64,000 bases of DNA from Paeniglutamicibacter sulfureus (GTDB taxonomy: Bacteria; Actinomycetota; Actinomycetes; Actinomycetales; Micrococcaceae), in NCBI RefSeq assembly GCF_030512175.1, contig NZ_JAULBL010000001.1, forward strand, positions 682,001 to 746,000, in the 5' to 3' direction. Under the pieces are notes generated by a model that saw only the letters and a program-made list of their open reading frames with translations, had not been told where the DNA came from and did no database searches. Positions 29,836-39,726 of this stretch are shown here, in pieces (positions within the stretch are counted from its first letter, which is position 1; every line of letters starts with the position of its first letter). Both the position numbers and the translations under genes were made by a program.

Positions 29836-30580
29836 TTAGTCGGGATTCCGTCGGGAGGTCTGCGGAGCGGGCTGTGCACCGGGGGTGATGAGTCCGCTTT
29901 CATAGGCGATGACCACGAGCCCGGTCCGGTCGCGCACTCCCATTTTCCCGATGATGCGTGAGACATGGGTCTTGGCGGTCAGCGGGGTGATGAAAAGCTC
30001 CTCGGCGATTTCGGAGTTGCTCTTGCCCGTGCCGATGAGCATCAGGACCTCGCGTTCGCGTTCGGTCAGCACGTCGAACGCCGCCGGTTGCCGCGACGTC
30101 GGCACGGGCTTGGTGGCGGCAACTTGTGCCAGCAGCTTTCGGGTCACCGAGGGCGAGAGCAGCGAGTCCCCCGCCGCGACGATGCGCACGGCCGCGATGA
30201 GCTCCTCGGGTTCGGTGTCCTTGACAAGGAACCCGGAGGCGCCGGCCCGAATGGAATCGAGGATGTAGTCGTCTAGTTCGAACGTCGTGAGCATGATGAT
30301 CCGGGTGTGTGCAAGCGACGGGTCCGAGGCGATGGCCGCAGCGGCAGTGATGCCATCGCCCTGGGGCATGCGGATATCCATCAGCACGATGTCGGGTTCC
30401 AGGGCGCGCCTGTGCAAGTGCCTGCACGCCGTTGGAAGCCTGACCAAGCACCTGCATGTCGTCCTCGGCCCCCAAGAGCGCGGAAAATCCCGCCCTGATC
30501 AGCGATTGGTCATCAACGACGAGAATGCCGATCATGTGGCTCCCTGGTGTCGGTTCGGGGGGTGTCGGGGTTTCAGTCAT
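29836..30580 (-). pseudogene. NarL/LuxR-family response regulator, frameshifted
   Basis: The N-terminus MIGILVVDDQSLIRAGFSALL is in one frame and the phospho-acceptor region EPDIVLMDIRMPQGDG in another. A two-base loss in a GCGCGC tract near 30400-30411 accounts for the break, since restoring it gives QARALEPDIV. The rest, including the LuxR helix-turn-helix (LTEREREVLMLIGTGKSNSEIAEEL), is intact to the stop at 29836. The start overlaps the kinase stop by eight bases (ATG 30580; ATG 30535 is an alternative). It is either a real pseudogene or a sequence error; as written, no full-length regulator is made. Confidence 0.82.
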
Positions 30581-31700
30581 GCGGCTTCCCGGGTGCCGGC
30601 AGCCAGGCATCGATGCGCGTTCCGACCCTGCCCGCTCCGCCGGCTCCTCCGGTGGTGATGGTGAGCTTTCCGCCCTGGGCGCCCAGGCGTTCGCGCATCC
30701 CGCCAATCCCGTTGCCCTCGTCCCCGGTGCCCATGCCGATCCCGTTGTCCGTCACGGCGACCGCGGCATGCACGTCATCAAGTTCGACGGCCACGGTCAC
30801 GCGGCTGGCCTTCGCGTGCCGCACGATGTTGGTCAGGGATTCCTGCACCACCCGGTAGAGAATGTTCTCCACGCGCTCATCGATCCATTCCGGGGGCGGC
30901 AGCACCGGCGGGGTAAAGGAGATGGTCAGGTTCGCTCCGCGGACCCTCGCGATGAGTTCGTCGAGTTGCTCCAGCCGTTGGCTGGGAACCCGCGGCGCGT
31001 CTTGTCGCAGGACGGCAAGGACGTCGCGGACCTCGGAGAGCGCGTCCTTGGAGCCGGTCTTGATGTTTTCCAGTGCTGCGAGCATCCCGGAGGTGTCGCC
31101 GTCCTTCTTGGCCAAGTGCAGCGCCACGGAAGCCTGTACGTTGATCATGGACAGCGAATGCGCCACAACGTCGTGGATGTCCCGTGCCAGCACCAGGCGT
31201 TCCTCGTCGCGCTGGTGCCTGGCCCGCTCGTTGGCTGCCCGACGGAACTCGTCGCGGCGGGCTTTGGCACTGCGCCCCAGCTCCCCTGCCAACAGGACGA
31301 CTATCAACCACACGAGCACGAAGAGGACCGGGGTGCTTTCCCCCTGTTGCAGGGCAAGCAGCAGGAACACGATTCCGGCGGCCGCGGCACTCCCCCAGGC
31401 CCACCAGCGGGCTCCGGCGAGGACGGCAAGGACCAACCCAATGGCAAACGACACAGGGAACGGACCCCAGGGGAAGCCTGCCACGACGTAGCCCACGGTC
31501 ACCACCCCGATGCCGGCAACCATGGGACCGGGCGCTCGGCGGCGCAACAACAGCAGGGCCGGGCCCGCCAGCAGGAGCAGTACCGCGCCCCACGGCAGGG
31601 ACTCGTCAAACCGCCGTGCGGCGAAGTGGGTTCCGATCAATTGCACGACCGCCACGGCCACCGGCAGGATGCCCAGTGGAGGACGGCGTCGGTTGATCAT
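30573..31700 (-). CDS. Sensor histidine kinase (HisKA_3 type)
   Basis: The 375-residue NarL-type kinase has about five N-terminal membrane segments, the dimerisation/phospho-acceptor box ARDIHDVVAHSLSMI, the N-box VVQESLTNIVRHAKA, and the G-box GNGIGGMRERL. No extracytoplasmic sensor domain is evident, suggesting membrane-internal sensing. It is intact, while its cognate regulator immediately downstream is frameshifted. Confidence 0.9.
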   Translation of the reverse strand: MINRRRPPLGILPVAVAVVQLIGTHFAARRFDESLPWGAVLLLLAGPALLLLRRRAPGPMVAGIGVVTVGYVVAGFPWGPFPVSFAIGLVLAVLAGARWWAWGSAAAAGIVFLLLALQQGESTPVLFVLVWLIVVLLAGELGRSAKARRDEFRRAANERARHQRDEERLVLARDIHDVVAHSLSMINVQASVALHLAKKDGDTSGMLAALENIKTGSKDALSEVRDVLAVLRQDAPRVPSQRLEQLDELIARVRGANLTISFTPPVLPPPEWIDERVENILYRVVQESLTNIVRHAKASRVTVAVELDDVHAAVAVTDNGIGMGTGDEGNGIGGMRERLGAQGGKLTITTGGAGGAGRVGTRIDAWLPAPGKPHD

Positions 31701-31804
31701 GAGACGAGACTACTCGTTCTCACTCTCCGCAATCATCCGGCCGTGGCCGTAGGCACGCATACTCCGCCGGGAGTACGAACCGCCGCCTAACCCGCGGGGT
31801 TGTC

Positions 31805-32422
31805 CTAGTGAGTGCCCGCCAGGATCACGTCAAACCCCTGGCAGGTCAGGATCCAAGGCCGGACGTCCGCATTCAGGGAGCAGTCCTTCGTCTCAATATT
31901 CGTTTCTGTCGGGAAGCCGCTGTTGGGTGCCTCCACATACATGTTGGGCGAGTCCGGAACCCAGACGGACACAATGTCTTGGTCGCCAATGCTGCGGTCA
32001 AGGAGTACCCGCTGTCCATTCGGGGCGGTGACCGAATCCATCGCGCCCATCCCGGCGCCGAGCATGGCAAAGAAGAGCACCAAAATCCAAAACAGTAGCA
32101 GCACGGTACCGGCAGCCAAAAGCACGAGCTGCACGAGAACGAACAAGGCATTGCTCCGGATTCGTGAAACCGGCGGTGCGATCAATAGAACCAACGCGGT
32201 TCCCAACGCCAAGCCGCCGAGCAGACACGCAAGGACTGCGAACTCTCCGTCATGCCAGCCCGCGTATAAGACCAGCCGGTTGCCTGCCCCATCATGGAAT
32301 GGCCGATCGAACAGCCAACCCATCACCGCGAAGCAGGCCATCGCGAACACCGTCAGACCGATGACCCACCGGATACGCACCGAGATGGTGGGCCGCGAAG
32401 CGGATGAGGTGTCAGGGGTCAT
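31805..32422 (-). CDS. Hypothetical membrane protein
   Basis: No family is recognised. The 205 residues contain three or four hydrophobic segments (around residues 18-37, 59-81 and 92-126) and an extracytoplasmic tail with two cysteines that could pair. The start at ATG 32422 follows no clear ribosome site; an ATG nine bases upstream is an alternative. It lies alone between the kinase gene and the folD terminator. Confidence 0.65.
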   Translation of the reverse strand: MTPDTSSASRPTISVRIRWVIGLTVFAMACFAVMGWLFDRPFHDGAGNRLVLYAGWHDGEFAVLACLLGGLALGTALVLLIAPPVSRIRSNALFVLVQLVLLAAGTVLLLFWILVLFFAMLGAGMGAMDSVTAPNGQRVLLDRSIGDQDIVSVWVPDSPNMYVEAPNSGFPTETNIETKDCSLNADVRPWILTCQGFDVILAGTH

Positions 32423-32471
32423 GGCGACCATCGTATGCAGGCAAGCCAACGATTGCCTGGCAAATGACAAA

Positions 32472-32519
32472 CGGCCCGGGCGTTCCGTCCTTCACTTGAA
32501 GGACGGAACGCCCGGACCG
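32472..32519 (-). terminator. Terminator of the glyA-folD operon
   Basis: A stem of more than 20 base pairs, with one mismatch and a two-base loop, lies 23 bases beyond the folD stop. On the minus strand it runs into GTTTGTCATTT, a weak T-rich tract. Confidence 0.85.
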
Positions 32520-32541
32520 TCGTTGCTTGGTGGCGAACCGG

Positions 32542-33423
32542 TTAGATTCCGGCAGCGCGCTCCGCGGATTCGACCACATTGGCCAGCAGCATGGCGCGGG
32601 TCATCGGCCCCACGCCGCCCGGGTTCGGGGAGATCCAGGAGGCAACCTCATGGGCTGCAGGTTCCACGTCGCCGGTGACAACGGCCTTGCCGTTCTCGTC
32701 ATTGACGCGCGAGACGCCCACGTCCAGCACGATCGCGCCGGGCTTGAGGTCCTTGGCCTTGATCATGTGTGGCTGGCCGGCTGCTGCGATGACCACGTCG
32801 GCCTCCGCCAGGTGCTGGGCCAGGTCCTTGGTACCGGTGTGGGCCAGCGTGACCGTCGCATTGACGTCGCGGCGTGTCAGCAGCAGCCCGATTGGACGTC
32901 CGATGGTCACTCCGCGACCGACGACCAACACGTTCTTGCCGTTCAGGTCGATGTCGTGGCGGGCCAGCAGCTCAACGCAGCCCTTGGGGGTGCACGGCAG
33001 CGGCGAGGTCATCGGGCGGTTGACGTTGGCGACCAAGCGGCCCAGGTTCATCGGGTGCAGGCCGTCGGCATCCTTGGCCGGGTCCATGGCCTCGAGGATG
33101 ACGTCCTGGTCGATCTGCTTGGGCAGCGGCAGCTGGACGATGTAGCCGGTGCATTCCGGGTTCTCGTTCAGCTCGCGGACCTTGGCCAGCAGCTCGTCCT
33201 GGGTGGTCTCCTCGGGCAGGTCCACGCGGATCGACTTGATGCCGACTTCGGCGCAGTCCTTGTGCTTGCCGCCGACGTACCAGGTCGAGCCCGGGTCGGA
33301 TCCGACCAGGATGGTGCCCAGGCCCGGGGTGACGCCGCGCTCGGCGAGTTTGGCCACGCGTTCGGTCAGTTCGGCCTTGAGGGCCTTTGCCGTTGCCTTG
33401 CCGTCAAGAATCTGTGCAGTCAT
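32542..33423 (-). CDS. folD: Methylenetetrahydrofolate dehydrogenase/cyclohydrolase
   Basis: This bifunctional enzyme interconverts 5,10-methylene- and 10-formyl-tetrahydrofolate. The 293-residue protein shows the substrate-loop region [15 protein letters not shown] with the catalytic Lys, the PLPKQID motif, the NADP-binding GRGVTIGRP, and the C-terminal [10 protein letters not shown]. The start ATG at 33423 is chosen at the family N-terminus. It lies 77 bases after glyA, so both probably share the ZTP-controlled message. Confidence 0.95.
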   Translation of the reverse strand: MTAQILDGKATAKALKAELTERVAKLAERGVTPGLGTILVGSDPGSTWYVGGKHKDCAEVGIKSIRVDLPEETTQDELLAKVRELNENPECTGYIVQLPLPKQIDQDVILEAMDPAKDADGLHPMNLGRLVANVNRPMTSPLPCTPKGCVELLARHDIDLNGKNVLVVGRGVTIGRPIGLLLTRRDVNATVTLAHTGTKDLAQHLAEADVVIAAAGQPHMIKAKDLKPGAIVLDVGVSRVNDENGKAVVTGDVEPAAHEVASWISPNPGGVGPMTRAMLLANVVESAERAAGI

Positions 33424-33500
33424 GTGTTTGTGGTGCTCCGTTTCAAGAGTTAGTTCCCGTGCGCGCATGGTGCGGGCGGTGTTCGGTGGCCGGCGGCCGT

Positions 33501-34787
33501 TTACCAGTCTTCGAGACCCTCATAGAGCGGGAAGGCCTTTGCCAGGGTGTTCACGCGCTTGGCCAGCGCGTCCTTGTCAGCCTTCTGTCCGTCACGCAGT
33601 GCCTCGCCGATGATGTCGGCGACTTCGGCGAAGGCAGCGGCGTCGAAACCGCGGGTGGCCAGCGCCGGGGTGCCGATGCGCAGGCCCGACGTGGTCATCG
33701 GCGGGCGCGGGTCGAACGGCACCGAGTTGCGGTTCACGGTGATGCCGATTTCATGCAGCAGGTCCTCGGCTTGCTTGCCGTCCAGCTCCGAATTGCGCAG
33801 GTCCACCAGGACCAGGTGCACGTCGGTGCCGCCGGTGAGCACCGAGACGCCCGCCGCGGTGACATCCTCGGCGGTGAGGCGCTCGGCCAGCAGCTTGGCA
33901 CCTTCCAGGGTGAGCTCCTGGCGTGCCTTGAATTCCTCGCCGGCTGCGATCTTGAAGGCAACCGCCTTGCCGGCGATGGCGTGCATCAGCGGCCCGCCCT
34001 GGTGGCCCGGGAAGACGTTGGAGTTGATCTTCTTGGCCAGTGCCTCGTCGTTGGTCAGGATCAACCCCGAGCGCGGACCTGCAAGGGTCTTGTGCACGGT
34101 GGAGGTCACCACGTCGGCAAAGGGCACCGGGTTGGGGTGCAGTCCTGCCGCGACCAGGCCGGCAAAGTGGGCCATGTCGACCCAGAGCTTGGCGCCGACC
34201 TCGTCGGCGATGGCACGGAAGGCGGCGAAATCGAGCTGGCGCGGGTAGGCGGACCAGCCGGCGATGATGACCTGCGGCTTCTCGGCGATCGCCTGGGCAC
34301 GAAGCTTGTCCATGTCCACGCGGAAGGTTTCCGGGTCGACCTCGTAGGCGGCAACCTTGTAGAGCTTGCCGGAGAAGTTCAGCTTCATGCCGTGGGTCAG
34401 GTGTCCGCCGTGGGCCAGGGAAAGGCCAAGGATCTTGTCCCCGGGTTCGATCATGGCCGAGAGGGCAGCGGCGTTGGCGCTGGCGCCGGAGTGCGGCTGG
34501 ACGTTGGCGAACTTGGAGCCGAAGAGGGATTTCACGCGCTCGATGGCCAGGTTCTCGGCCACGTCCACGTGCTCGCAGCCGCCGTAGTAGCGGCGGCCCG
34601 GGTAGCCCTCGGCGTACTTGTTGGTCAGCACCGAGCCCTGGGCCTCGAGCACCGCGCGCGGCGCAAAGTTCTCGGAGGCGATCATTTCCAGGGTGTCGCG
34701 CTGGCGGCCAAGCTCAAGCTTCAGGACCTCGGCGATTTCCGGGTCGAGCTCGGCGAGGGATTGGTTGGTCACGGGATTCTTGCTCAT
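33501..34787 (-). CDS. glyA: Serine hydroxymethyltransferase
   Basis: This PLP enzyme converts serine and tetrahydrofolate to glycine and methylene-THF, feeding FolD. The 428-residue protein has the PLP-lysine motif [12 protein letters not shown] and the [11 protein letters not shown] cofactor loop. It is preceded by a ZTP riboswitch and followed by folD. Purine shortage (high ZTP) should therefore raise one-carbon supply. Confidence 0.96.
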   Translation of the reverse strand: MSKNPVTNQSLAELDPEIAEVLKLELGRQRDTLEMIASENFAPRAVLEAQGSVLTNKYAEGYPGRRYYGGCEHVDVAENLAIERVKSLFGSKFANVQPHSGASANAAALSAMIEPGDKILGLSLAHGGHLTHGMKLNFSGKLYKVAAYEVDPETFRVDMDKLRAQAIAEKPQVIIAGWSAYPRQLDFAAFRAIADEVGAKLWVDMAHFAGLVAAGLHPNPVPFADVVTSTVHKTLAGPRSGLILTNDEALAKKINSNVFPGHQGGPLMHAIAGKAVAFKIAAGEEFKARQELTLEGAKLLAERLTAEDVTAAGVSVLTGGTDVHLVLVDLRNSELDGKQAEDLLHEIGITVNRNSVPFDPRPPMTTSGLRIGTPALATRGFDAAAFAEVADIIGEALRDGQKADKDALAKRVNTLAKAFPLYEGLEDW

Positions 34788-34854
34788 GATGTTGAACTCC
34801 AGTGGGTGAGGGTTGTTCTTCGGGCAGGGTCACATTGCGAATCATTCAACCCCC

Positions 34855-34938
34855 GGACCCAGGCGCGCGGTCCGTGGTTAGCTCATGTGCCGCTCCCCGG
34901 TGGTTCACCCCACCCAACGCCAGTTGCGACACCCTTCG
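34855..34938 (-). promoter_or_regulatory. ZTP riboswitch (pfl motif) upstream of glyA
   Basis: Read on the minus strand, the region contains the conserved pfl elements in order: CGCAACTGGCG, then CCACCGGGGAGCG after a GGGTGG-containing loop, and CCGCGCGCCTGGGT at the 3' side. These match the ZTP/ZMP-sensing riboswitch consensus known to control folate and purine genes such as glyA, folD and purH. It ends about 67 bases before the glyA start codon, leaving room for an expression platform. Confidence 0.85.
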
Positions 34939-34967
34939 ATATTAGTCGGAATAGGCCCGCGGGTCAG
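34939..34967 (-). promoter_or_regulatory. Candidate promoter for the glyA riboswitch transcript
   Basis: On the minus strand CTGACC (-35-like) and TAATAT (-10-like) are 17 bases apart and immediately precede the riboswitch. The match to the sigma-70 consensus is partial. Confidence 0.45.
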
Positions 34968-35029
34968 ACTGTTACACCGGGTGACACTTGAATCTTCAAT
35001 TACCACGTCCTCAAGGAGGGCCAGCCGAC

Positions 35030-36127
35030 ATGCAGTCCATGGGTGAGCAGTTGCGTACGGTCGTCATTGGTGCAGGCCAGGCGGGACTTTCCGCGGCGCA
35101 CCACCTGCGGCGCAAGGGCTTGGTCCCCTTTCAGGACTTCGTGGTGCTGGATGCCAACGAGGGCCCCGGCGGCGCGTGGCGCCATCGCTGGGACTCGCTG
35201 ACCTTTGACCGCGCCCACGGATTGCACTCCCTTCCCGGCATGGAATTGGACACACCCGCCCCATCCGAACCAGCCTCCGCGGTGGTCACCCGCTACTACG
35301 GGGACTATGAATCGGCGTTCGCACTGCCGGTGATCCGGCCCTTCAAGGCCAAGACCGTCACCGGCTCGCTGACCGAAGGCTTCACCATCATCTCCACCGA
35401 CGGCCGCCAGGTCCACGCCGCTACGCTCATCAACGCCACCGGAACCTGGGACAAGCCGTACTGGCCCTACTACCCCGGAGCACGGGAGTTCGCCGGACGC
35501 CAGTTGCACACCCACGACTTCGTGGCGCCGGAGCAATTCCTGGGCAAGCGGGTGCTGGTGGTCGGCGGCGGGACCAGCGCCGAGCAATTCCTGCTGCAGT
35601 TCGCCTCCTTGGGCATCGACACCCTGTGGTCCACCCGACAGGCACCGCAGTGGCGGGAAGCACCCCAGAACAAGTCCTGGGGCATCGAGGTGGAGATGAA
35701 TGTCAACAGCCGCACCCGGGCGGGCCTGACTCCGAGATCCGTGGTCTCGGTAACGGGACTTCCGCTCACTGATTTCTACCGCGAGGGCATCGACTCCGGT
35801 GTGCTGGTCTCCCGCGGCGGGATTGATTCAATTTCTGCCCATGCCGTTACCTTCACCGACGGAACCACCGAGGACGTCGACGTCATCCTGTGGGCCACCG
35901 GGTTCCGGGCCTCGCTTGACCACCTGGCTCCGCTGGGCCTGCGCGAACCCGGCGGCGGCATCGTCATGGGCGAGGAATCGGTCACCGTCGACAAGGTCCC
36001 CGGCCTCTTCCTGGTGGGCTACGGCGCCTCAGCCTCCACCATCGGGGCAACGCGCGCCGGCCGGGCCGCGGCGGTTGCCGCGCAACGGCTGCTGGATGCA
36101 CGCGTCGCGGCGGTCGGTGCCGACTAG
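35030..36127 (+). CDS. FAD/NAD(P)-binding oxidoreductase (flavin monooxygenase-like)
   Basis: The 365-residue protein has an FAD-binding fold at the N-terminus (VVIGAGQAGLSAAHHLRR), the GGAWRHRWDSL segment typical of CzcO/flavin monooxygenase-like proteins, and a second nucleotide fold (VLVVGGGTSAEQFLL). ATGFRASLDHL is the usual C-terminal FAD motif. The start ATG 35030 has AAGGAGG nine bases upstream. It diverges from glyA. The substrate is unknown. Confidence 0.85.
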   Translation: MQSMGEQLRTVVIGAGQAGLSAAHHLRRKGLVPFQDFVVLDANEGPGGAWRHRWDSLTFDRAHGLHSLPGMELDTPAPSEPASAVVTRYYGDYESAFALPVIRPFKAKTVTGSLTEGFTIISTDGRQVHAATLINATGTWDKPYWPYYPGAREFAGRQLHTHDFVAPEQFLGKRVLVVGGGTSAEQFLLQFASLGIDTLWSTRQAPQWREAPQNKSWGIEVEMNVNSRTRAGLTPRSVVSVTGLPLTDFYREGIDSGVLVSRGGIDSISAHAVTFTDGTTEDVDVILWATGFRASLDHLAPLGLREPGGGIVMGEESVTVDKVPGLFLVGYGASASTIGATRAGRAAAVAAQRLLDARVAAVGAD

Positions 36128-36187
36128 GAATGCTTCATTTAACTGCGGGATTCAGCCGCGGCGAGGGCTGCCTGTAGCGTAATCCCC

Positions 36188-37036
36188 GTGAGCACCAACG
36201 ATTTCATTGTGTCCCTGTCATGCCCCGACCGCCCGGGCATCGTCCATGCCGTCTCGGGAGCGTTGCTGAGCGCCGGTTGCAACATCACCGAGTCGCAGCA
36301 GTTCGAGAGCCCGGAGACCCACAACTTCTTCATGCGCATCGCCGTGGCCACCGGCCAGGATCTCGAGACCGTGCGCGGATCACTGGGCCCGGTCAAGGAA
36401 CGGTTCGGGATGGAGCTGAAGGTAACCGCCGCGGGTTCCCGGGTACGCACCATGATCATGGTGTCCAAGGAAGGCCACGCCCTCAACGACCTGCTCTACT
36501 CCCAGCGTGCAGGGACCTTGCCGGTGGATATCCCGGTCATTGTCTCCAATCACCTGGATCTGAAGCCCATGGCCGATTTCCATGGCATCGAATTCATCCA
36601 CATACCCGTCACCGCTGCAACCAAGGCCGAGGCCGAGGCCCGGTTGCTGGCTCTGGTTGACGAGCACGACATCGAGCTGGTGGTGCTGGCCCGCTACATG
36701 CAGATCCTGTCGGATGACTTGTGCCGCGCACTGAACGGCCGTGCCATCAACATCCACCACTCGTTCCTGCCATCTTTCAAGGGGGCCAAGCCCTACCACC
36801 AGGCGCACGCGCGCGGCGTGAAGATCATTGGCGCCACCGCCCACTACGTGACGGCTGACCTGGACGAGGGACCGATCATCGAGCAAGAGGTCATCCGCGT
36901 GGACCATGCACGCACCGCCGAGCAGTTCGTGGCGATGGGCCGGGATGTGGAGGGCCGCACCTTGACCCGGGCAGTGGCCTGGCATGCCGAGCGCCGCGTC
37001 ATGCTCGACGGCTACCGCACCGTCGTCTTCTCCTAG
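36188..37036 (+). CDS. purU: Formyltetrahydrofolate deformylase
   Basis: This enzyme hydrolyses 10-formyl-THF to formate and THF, balancing one-carbon pools. Residues 1-85 form an ACT domain (LSCPDRPGIVHAVSGALL). The formyltransferase domain carries the catalytic Asn-His-Asp region INIHHSFLPSFKGAKPY ... TADLDEGPII. The start is a GTG at 36188, giving 282 residues, normal for the family. It lies near the glyA-folD operon on the opposite strand. Confidence 0.94.
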   Translation: MSTNDFIVSLSCPDRPGIVHAVSGALLSAGCNITESQQFESPETHNFFMRIAVATGQDLETVRGSLGPVKERFGMELKVTAAGSRVRTMIMVSKEGHALNDLLYSQRAGTLPVDIPVIVSNHLDLKPMADFHGIEFIHIPVTAATKAEAEARLLALVDEHDIELVVLARYMQILSDDLCRALNGRAINIHHSFLPSFKGAKPYHQAHARGVKIIGATAHYVTADLDEGPIIEQEVIRVDHARTAEQFVAMGRDVEGRTLTRAVAWHAERRVMLDGYRTVVFS

Positions 37037-37121
37037 TCTGGCGGGCCGGCACCAGTACCTGGTGCCGGCTTTTCTTCCCAGCCCCTTTCGGCGCTGGCCC
37101 CAGGTAGCTGCTAAGGAAGTG

Positions 37122-37694
37122 CTAGTGCTCAGCGGCCCACTGGTCATGTTCGTCCAGATGCTGGCGTTCGCTGGCCTCTGGTTGGGTCCCCGAATCGGCC
37201 AGCTGTTGCATGCGCCCCATCAGGTCCACGGCAACCGTCCAGGTTTCCAAGGTGGAGGGTGGATTGACGCCAGCGGCCCTGGCGATCTTGTTGCGCCATT
37301 TGTTGCTAAAGCCCAAAACCTGGTCACCGCCGATATCCCGGTCCCAGAGCCAGCGGGCCAGTTGCCTGGCCTTAAGCATCCTGTTGGCCTCGGCGTGGGC
37401 GCCATGGCGGAAGGGATCGACCGCGGTGCTCGCCGCGGCCGGGGCGGAATCGACCGATGTCTCTTCGGCCACCACGGGCTCGAGAACTTCGGGCTCGAGA
37501 ACGTCGGGCTCGATGTCCGGCAGGCCCACCGCCACGATTTCCGGACTGGTGTCGATGGAGTGAACCGCTGACCTGATGATCCCGTTCAGTCGTTCCAGGA
37601 TCTCTGCCGGGATATTCTCCGACTGCTCCTCAAGTGTGTGCCGGAGGGCCGCGACCATTTGCTCGTATACCTCAACCTTGTGCTGCGGCCACAT
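37122..37694 (-). CDS. Hypothetical cytoplasmic protein
   Basis: No family is recognised. The 190 residues comprise an N-terminal helical region of about 60 residues, an acidic/proline-valine linker with repeated EP-V-LEP units, an alanine-rich stretch, and a C-terminal region (ARWLWDRDIGGDQVLGFSNKW) that may form a small DNA- or protein-binding domain. The start ATG 37694 is the first methionine with plausible following sequence. Composition matches the neighbouring genes. Confidence 0.6.
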   Translation of the reverse strand: MWPQHKVEVYEQMVAALRHTLEEQSENIPAEILERLNGIIRSAVHSIDTSPEIVAVGLPDIEPDVLEPEVLEPVVAEETSVDSAPAAASTAVDPFRHGAHAEANRMLKARQLARWLWDRDIGGDQVLGFSNKWRNKIARAAGVNPPSTLETWTVAVDLMGRMQQLADSGTQPEASERQHLDEHDQWAAEH

Positions 37695-38038
37695 CGTCCC
37701 AGCTGCTCCCGTTCTTTTGCATCCGAACACCGTCTCAGGTTCCGCAGCCCCAAGGCGCGGAGCCGAAGGACAACACTATCCGGTTGCCCAATGCCGTGGC
37801 CACCGCATGCCGTCCCCACGCTAACCAGCCAAGCCCCGTTGGCAAGAATGCCGGCCCACGGCCTCGTCCATGTCATTGCCCGGACTTCCGCATCCGCAGG
37901 GTGCCACCATCAGCCGAACCGATGGATGACCACGGGACACCTCCCTGGCCCGGGCCTCGCAAATTCCCGAAAACGGCTTCGCGCCTTGTTGTGTCGCACA
38001 GCCAAAATGGGCGCAGGGCACAGGCTACAGTGGGTGTC
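37695..38038. other. Divergent intergenic region
   Basis: This stretch separates the hypothetical gene and the carbonic anhydrase-like gene and presumably carries both promoters. No clear promoter, operator or RNA was distinguished; open frames here are shadows. Confidence 0.4.
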
Positions 38039-38563
38039 ATGGCCCACATCATCACCATTGACTCGATCACACCAACCGTCGACCCCACCGCTTTTGTGGC
38101 ACCGACGGCCACGCTTTCCGGGGACGTCTCCATGGCCGCAAACACCAGCGCCTTTTACGGCGTCTCGGCCCGCGGGGACTCGGACACCATTACCGTCAAG
38201 GAAGGCACCAATCTCCAGGACAACGTGGTCCTGCACGCGGATACCGGTTTTCCCTGCACCATCGGCGAGCGCGTCTCGGTGGGCCATTCGGCCGTGGTCC
38301 ACGGCGCCACCGTGGGCAACGACTGCCTCATCGGCATGAGCGCGACCATCATGAACGGTGCCGTCATCGGGGAGAACTCCCTGGTGGCCGCAGGCGCGCT
38401 GGTGCTCGAGGGAACGCAGGTTCCCCCGCGCTCGCTGGTTGCCGGGGTCCCGGCCAAGGTCCGCCGCGAACTGAGCGACGAGGAGGTGGAAAACCTGAAG
38501 GAAAACGCCGCCCACTACCTGGTGCTGGCGGCAAAGCACCGTGAGGCCAACGCCTCACGCTAG
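38039..38563 (+). CDS. Gamma-carbonic anhydrase family protein
   Basis: The 174-residue protein is a left-handed beta-helix made of hexapeptide repeats. Likely zinc-ligand histidines are seen in VVLHADTG and VGHSAVVHG, as in gamma-class carbonic anhydrases and YrdA-like proteins. Carbonic anhydrase activity is common but not universal in this family. The start is ATG 38039. The Gfo/Idh/MocA gene follows after 37 bases. Confidence 0.87.
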   Translation: MAHIITIDSITPTVDPTAFVAPTATLSGDVSMAANTSAFYGVSARGDSDTITVKEGTNLQDNVVLHADTGFPCTIGERVSVGHSAVVHGATVGNDCLIGMSATIMNGAVIGENSLVAAGALVLEGTQVPPRSLVAGVPAKVRRELSDEEVENLKENAAHYLVLAAKHREANASR

Positions 38564-38600
38564 GTCCACACCCGCCCACGAAATAGGGAGCACACAAGCG

Positions 38601-39659
38601 ATGGTCAGTTATATCCAGGCACCACCCACCGCACACCCAGGAGCCCCCTCGCCCCTCAAGGCCACGGGCCGCACACTGAACTGGGGCGTCGTTTCCACCG
38701 GACGCATCGTCGGAAGGGTCATTGCCGACCTGCAATCACTCGAGGACGCCAACGTAATGGCGGTGTCCTCCCGCAGCGAGAAACGCGCCCGCGCCTTCGC
38801 CGACGAACATGACATCGAATGGGCCTACGGCTCCCACGACGCCATGTTTGCCGAGCCGGAAATCGACGCCGTGTACATCGGCACCCCGCACGGGCAGCAC
38901 TTTGAGATCGCCATGTCCGCGCTGAAATCCGGTAAACACGTGGTCTGCGAAAAGTCCCTGACCGTCAATGCGGACGAGGCCCGCGCCCTGGTCGCCGAGG
39001 CCCATGAGCGCGATCTTTTCCTCATGGAAGCCGTCTGGTCCCGCTTCACCCCGGCGTTTGGCCGTGCCCTGGACATCCTGGAATCCGGCGAGCTCGGGGA
39101 ACCTTCCTGGGTCCAGGCGGACCTTGGTTTCCTGGCCCCCTACGACCCGACGTGGCGGCTCTACGATCCGGCTGCCGGCGGCGGCGCCCTGCTGGACATG
39201 GGCGTGTATCCCCTCACCTGGGCCATCGGCGCCTTCGGTTTCCCGACCTCGGTGCAGGCCAGCTGCGACCTCAACGAGGACGGCGTGGACATCCAGACCG
39301 CCATCACACTGGGCTACTCCGGCGTGCGCCATGCCCAGCTCATGGTGTCGCTGACCAGTTCCCCCACCAAGGAAGCGCGGATCGCCTGCACCAATGGCTG
39401 GCTGGGGACCAACGCTCCGCTGCACAACCCCACGAAGCTCTTCATCCACCCGGCCGACGGCCCGGCACGGACCGAGGTCTTCGAGCCCGTGGGCGAGAAC
39501 TTCACGTTTGAATTCCGCGAGGCGACCAGGTGCATCCAGCAGGGGCTCAACGAATCCCCCACCATGCCCTGGGAACACTCGATCAACACCATGGCCATCT
39601 TCGACGGGATCCGCCACCAATTGGGAATCCGCTACCCGAACGATCTCGTCGCGAGGTAG
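38601..39659 (+). CDS. Gfo/Idh/MocA-family NAD(P)-dependent oxidoreductase
   Basis: The 352-residue protein has an N-terminal Rossmann fold (LNWGVVSTGRIVGRVIADL) and the family motif GKHVVCEKSLTVNADEA with the catalytic Lys, followed by the alpha/beta substrate domain. Relatives oxidise sugars, inositol or dihydrodiols; the substrate is unknown. ATG 38601 is preferred, with AGGGAG ten bases upstream. It ends at a strong palindromic terminator. Confidence 0.88.
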   Translation: MVSYIQAPPTAHPGAPSPLKATGRTLNWGVVSTGRIVGRVIADLQSLEDANVMAVSSRSEKRARAFADEHDIEWAYGSHDAMFAEPEIDAVYIGTPHGQHFEIAMSALKSGKHVVCEKSLTVNADEARALVAEAHERDLFLMEAVWSRFTPAFGRALDILESGELGEPSWVQADLGFLAPYDPTWRLYDPAAGGGALLDMGVYPLTWAIGAFGFPTSVQASCDLNEDGVDIQTAITLGYSGVRHAQLMVSLTSSPTKEARIACTNGWLGTNAPLHNPTKLFIHPADGPARTEVFEPVGENFTFEFREATRCIQQGLNESPTMPWEHSINTMAIFDGIRHQLGIRYPNDLVAR

Positions 39660-39680
39660 ACCGGTCAGTAGGGCCATAAC

Positions 39681-39726
39681 AAGGGTTTCGTGGTGCCGGA
39701 GGATCCTCCGGCACCACGTAACCCTT
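39681..39726. terminator. Perfectly symmetric terminator after the oxidoreductase gene
   Basis: A 46-base inverted repeat with one T-T mismatch (arms start AAGGGTT and CGTGGTGCC; centre GGATCC) follows the oxidoreductase gene and is succeeded by TCTT. It lies downstream of the convergent RNA ligase-like gene too, so it may serve both strands. Confidence 0.8.
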
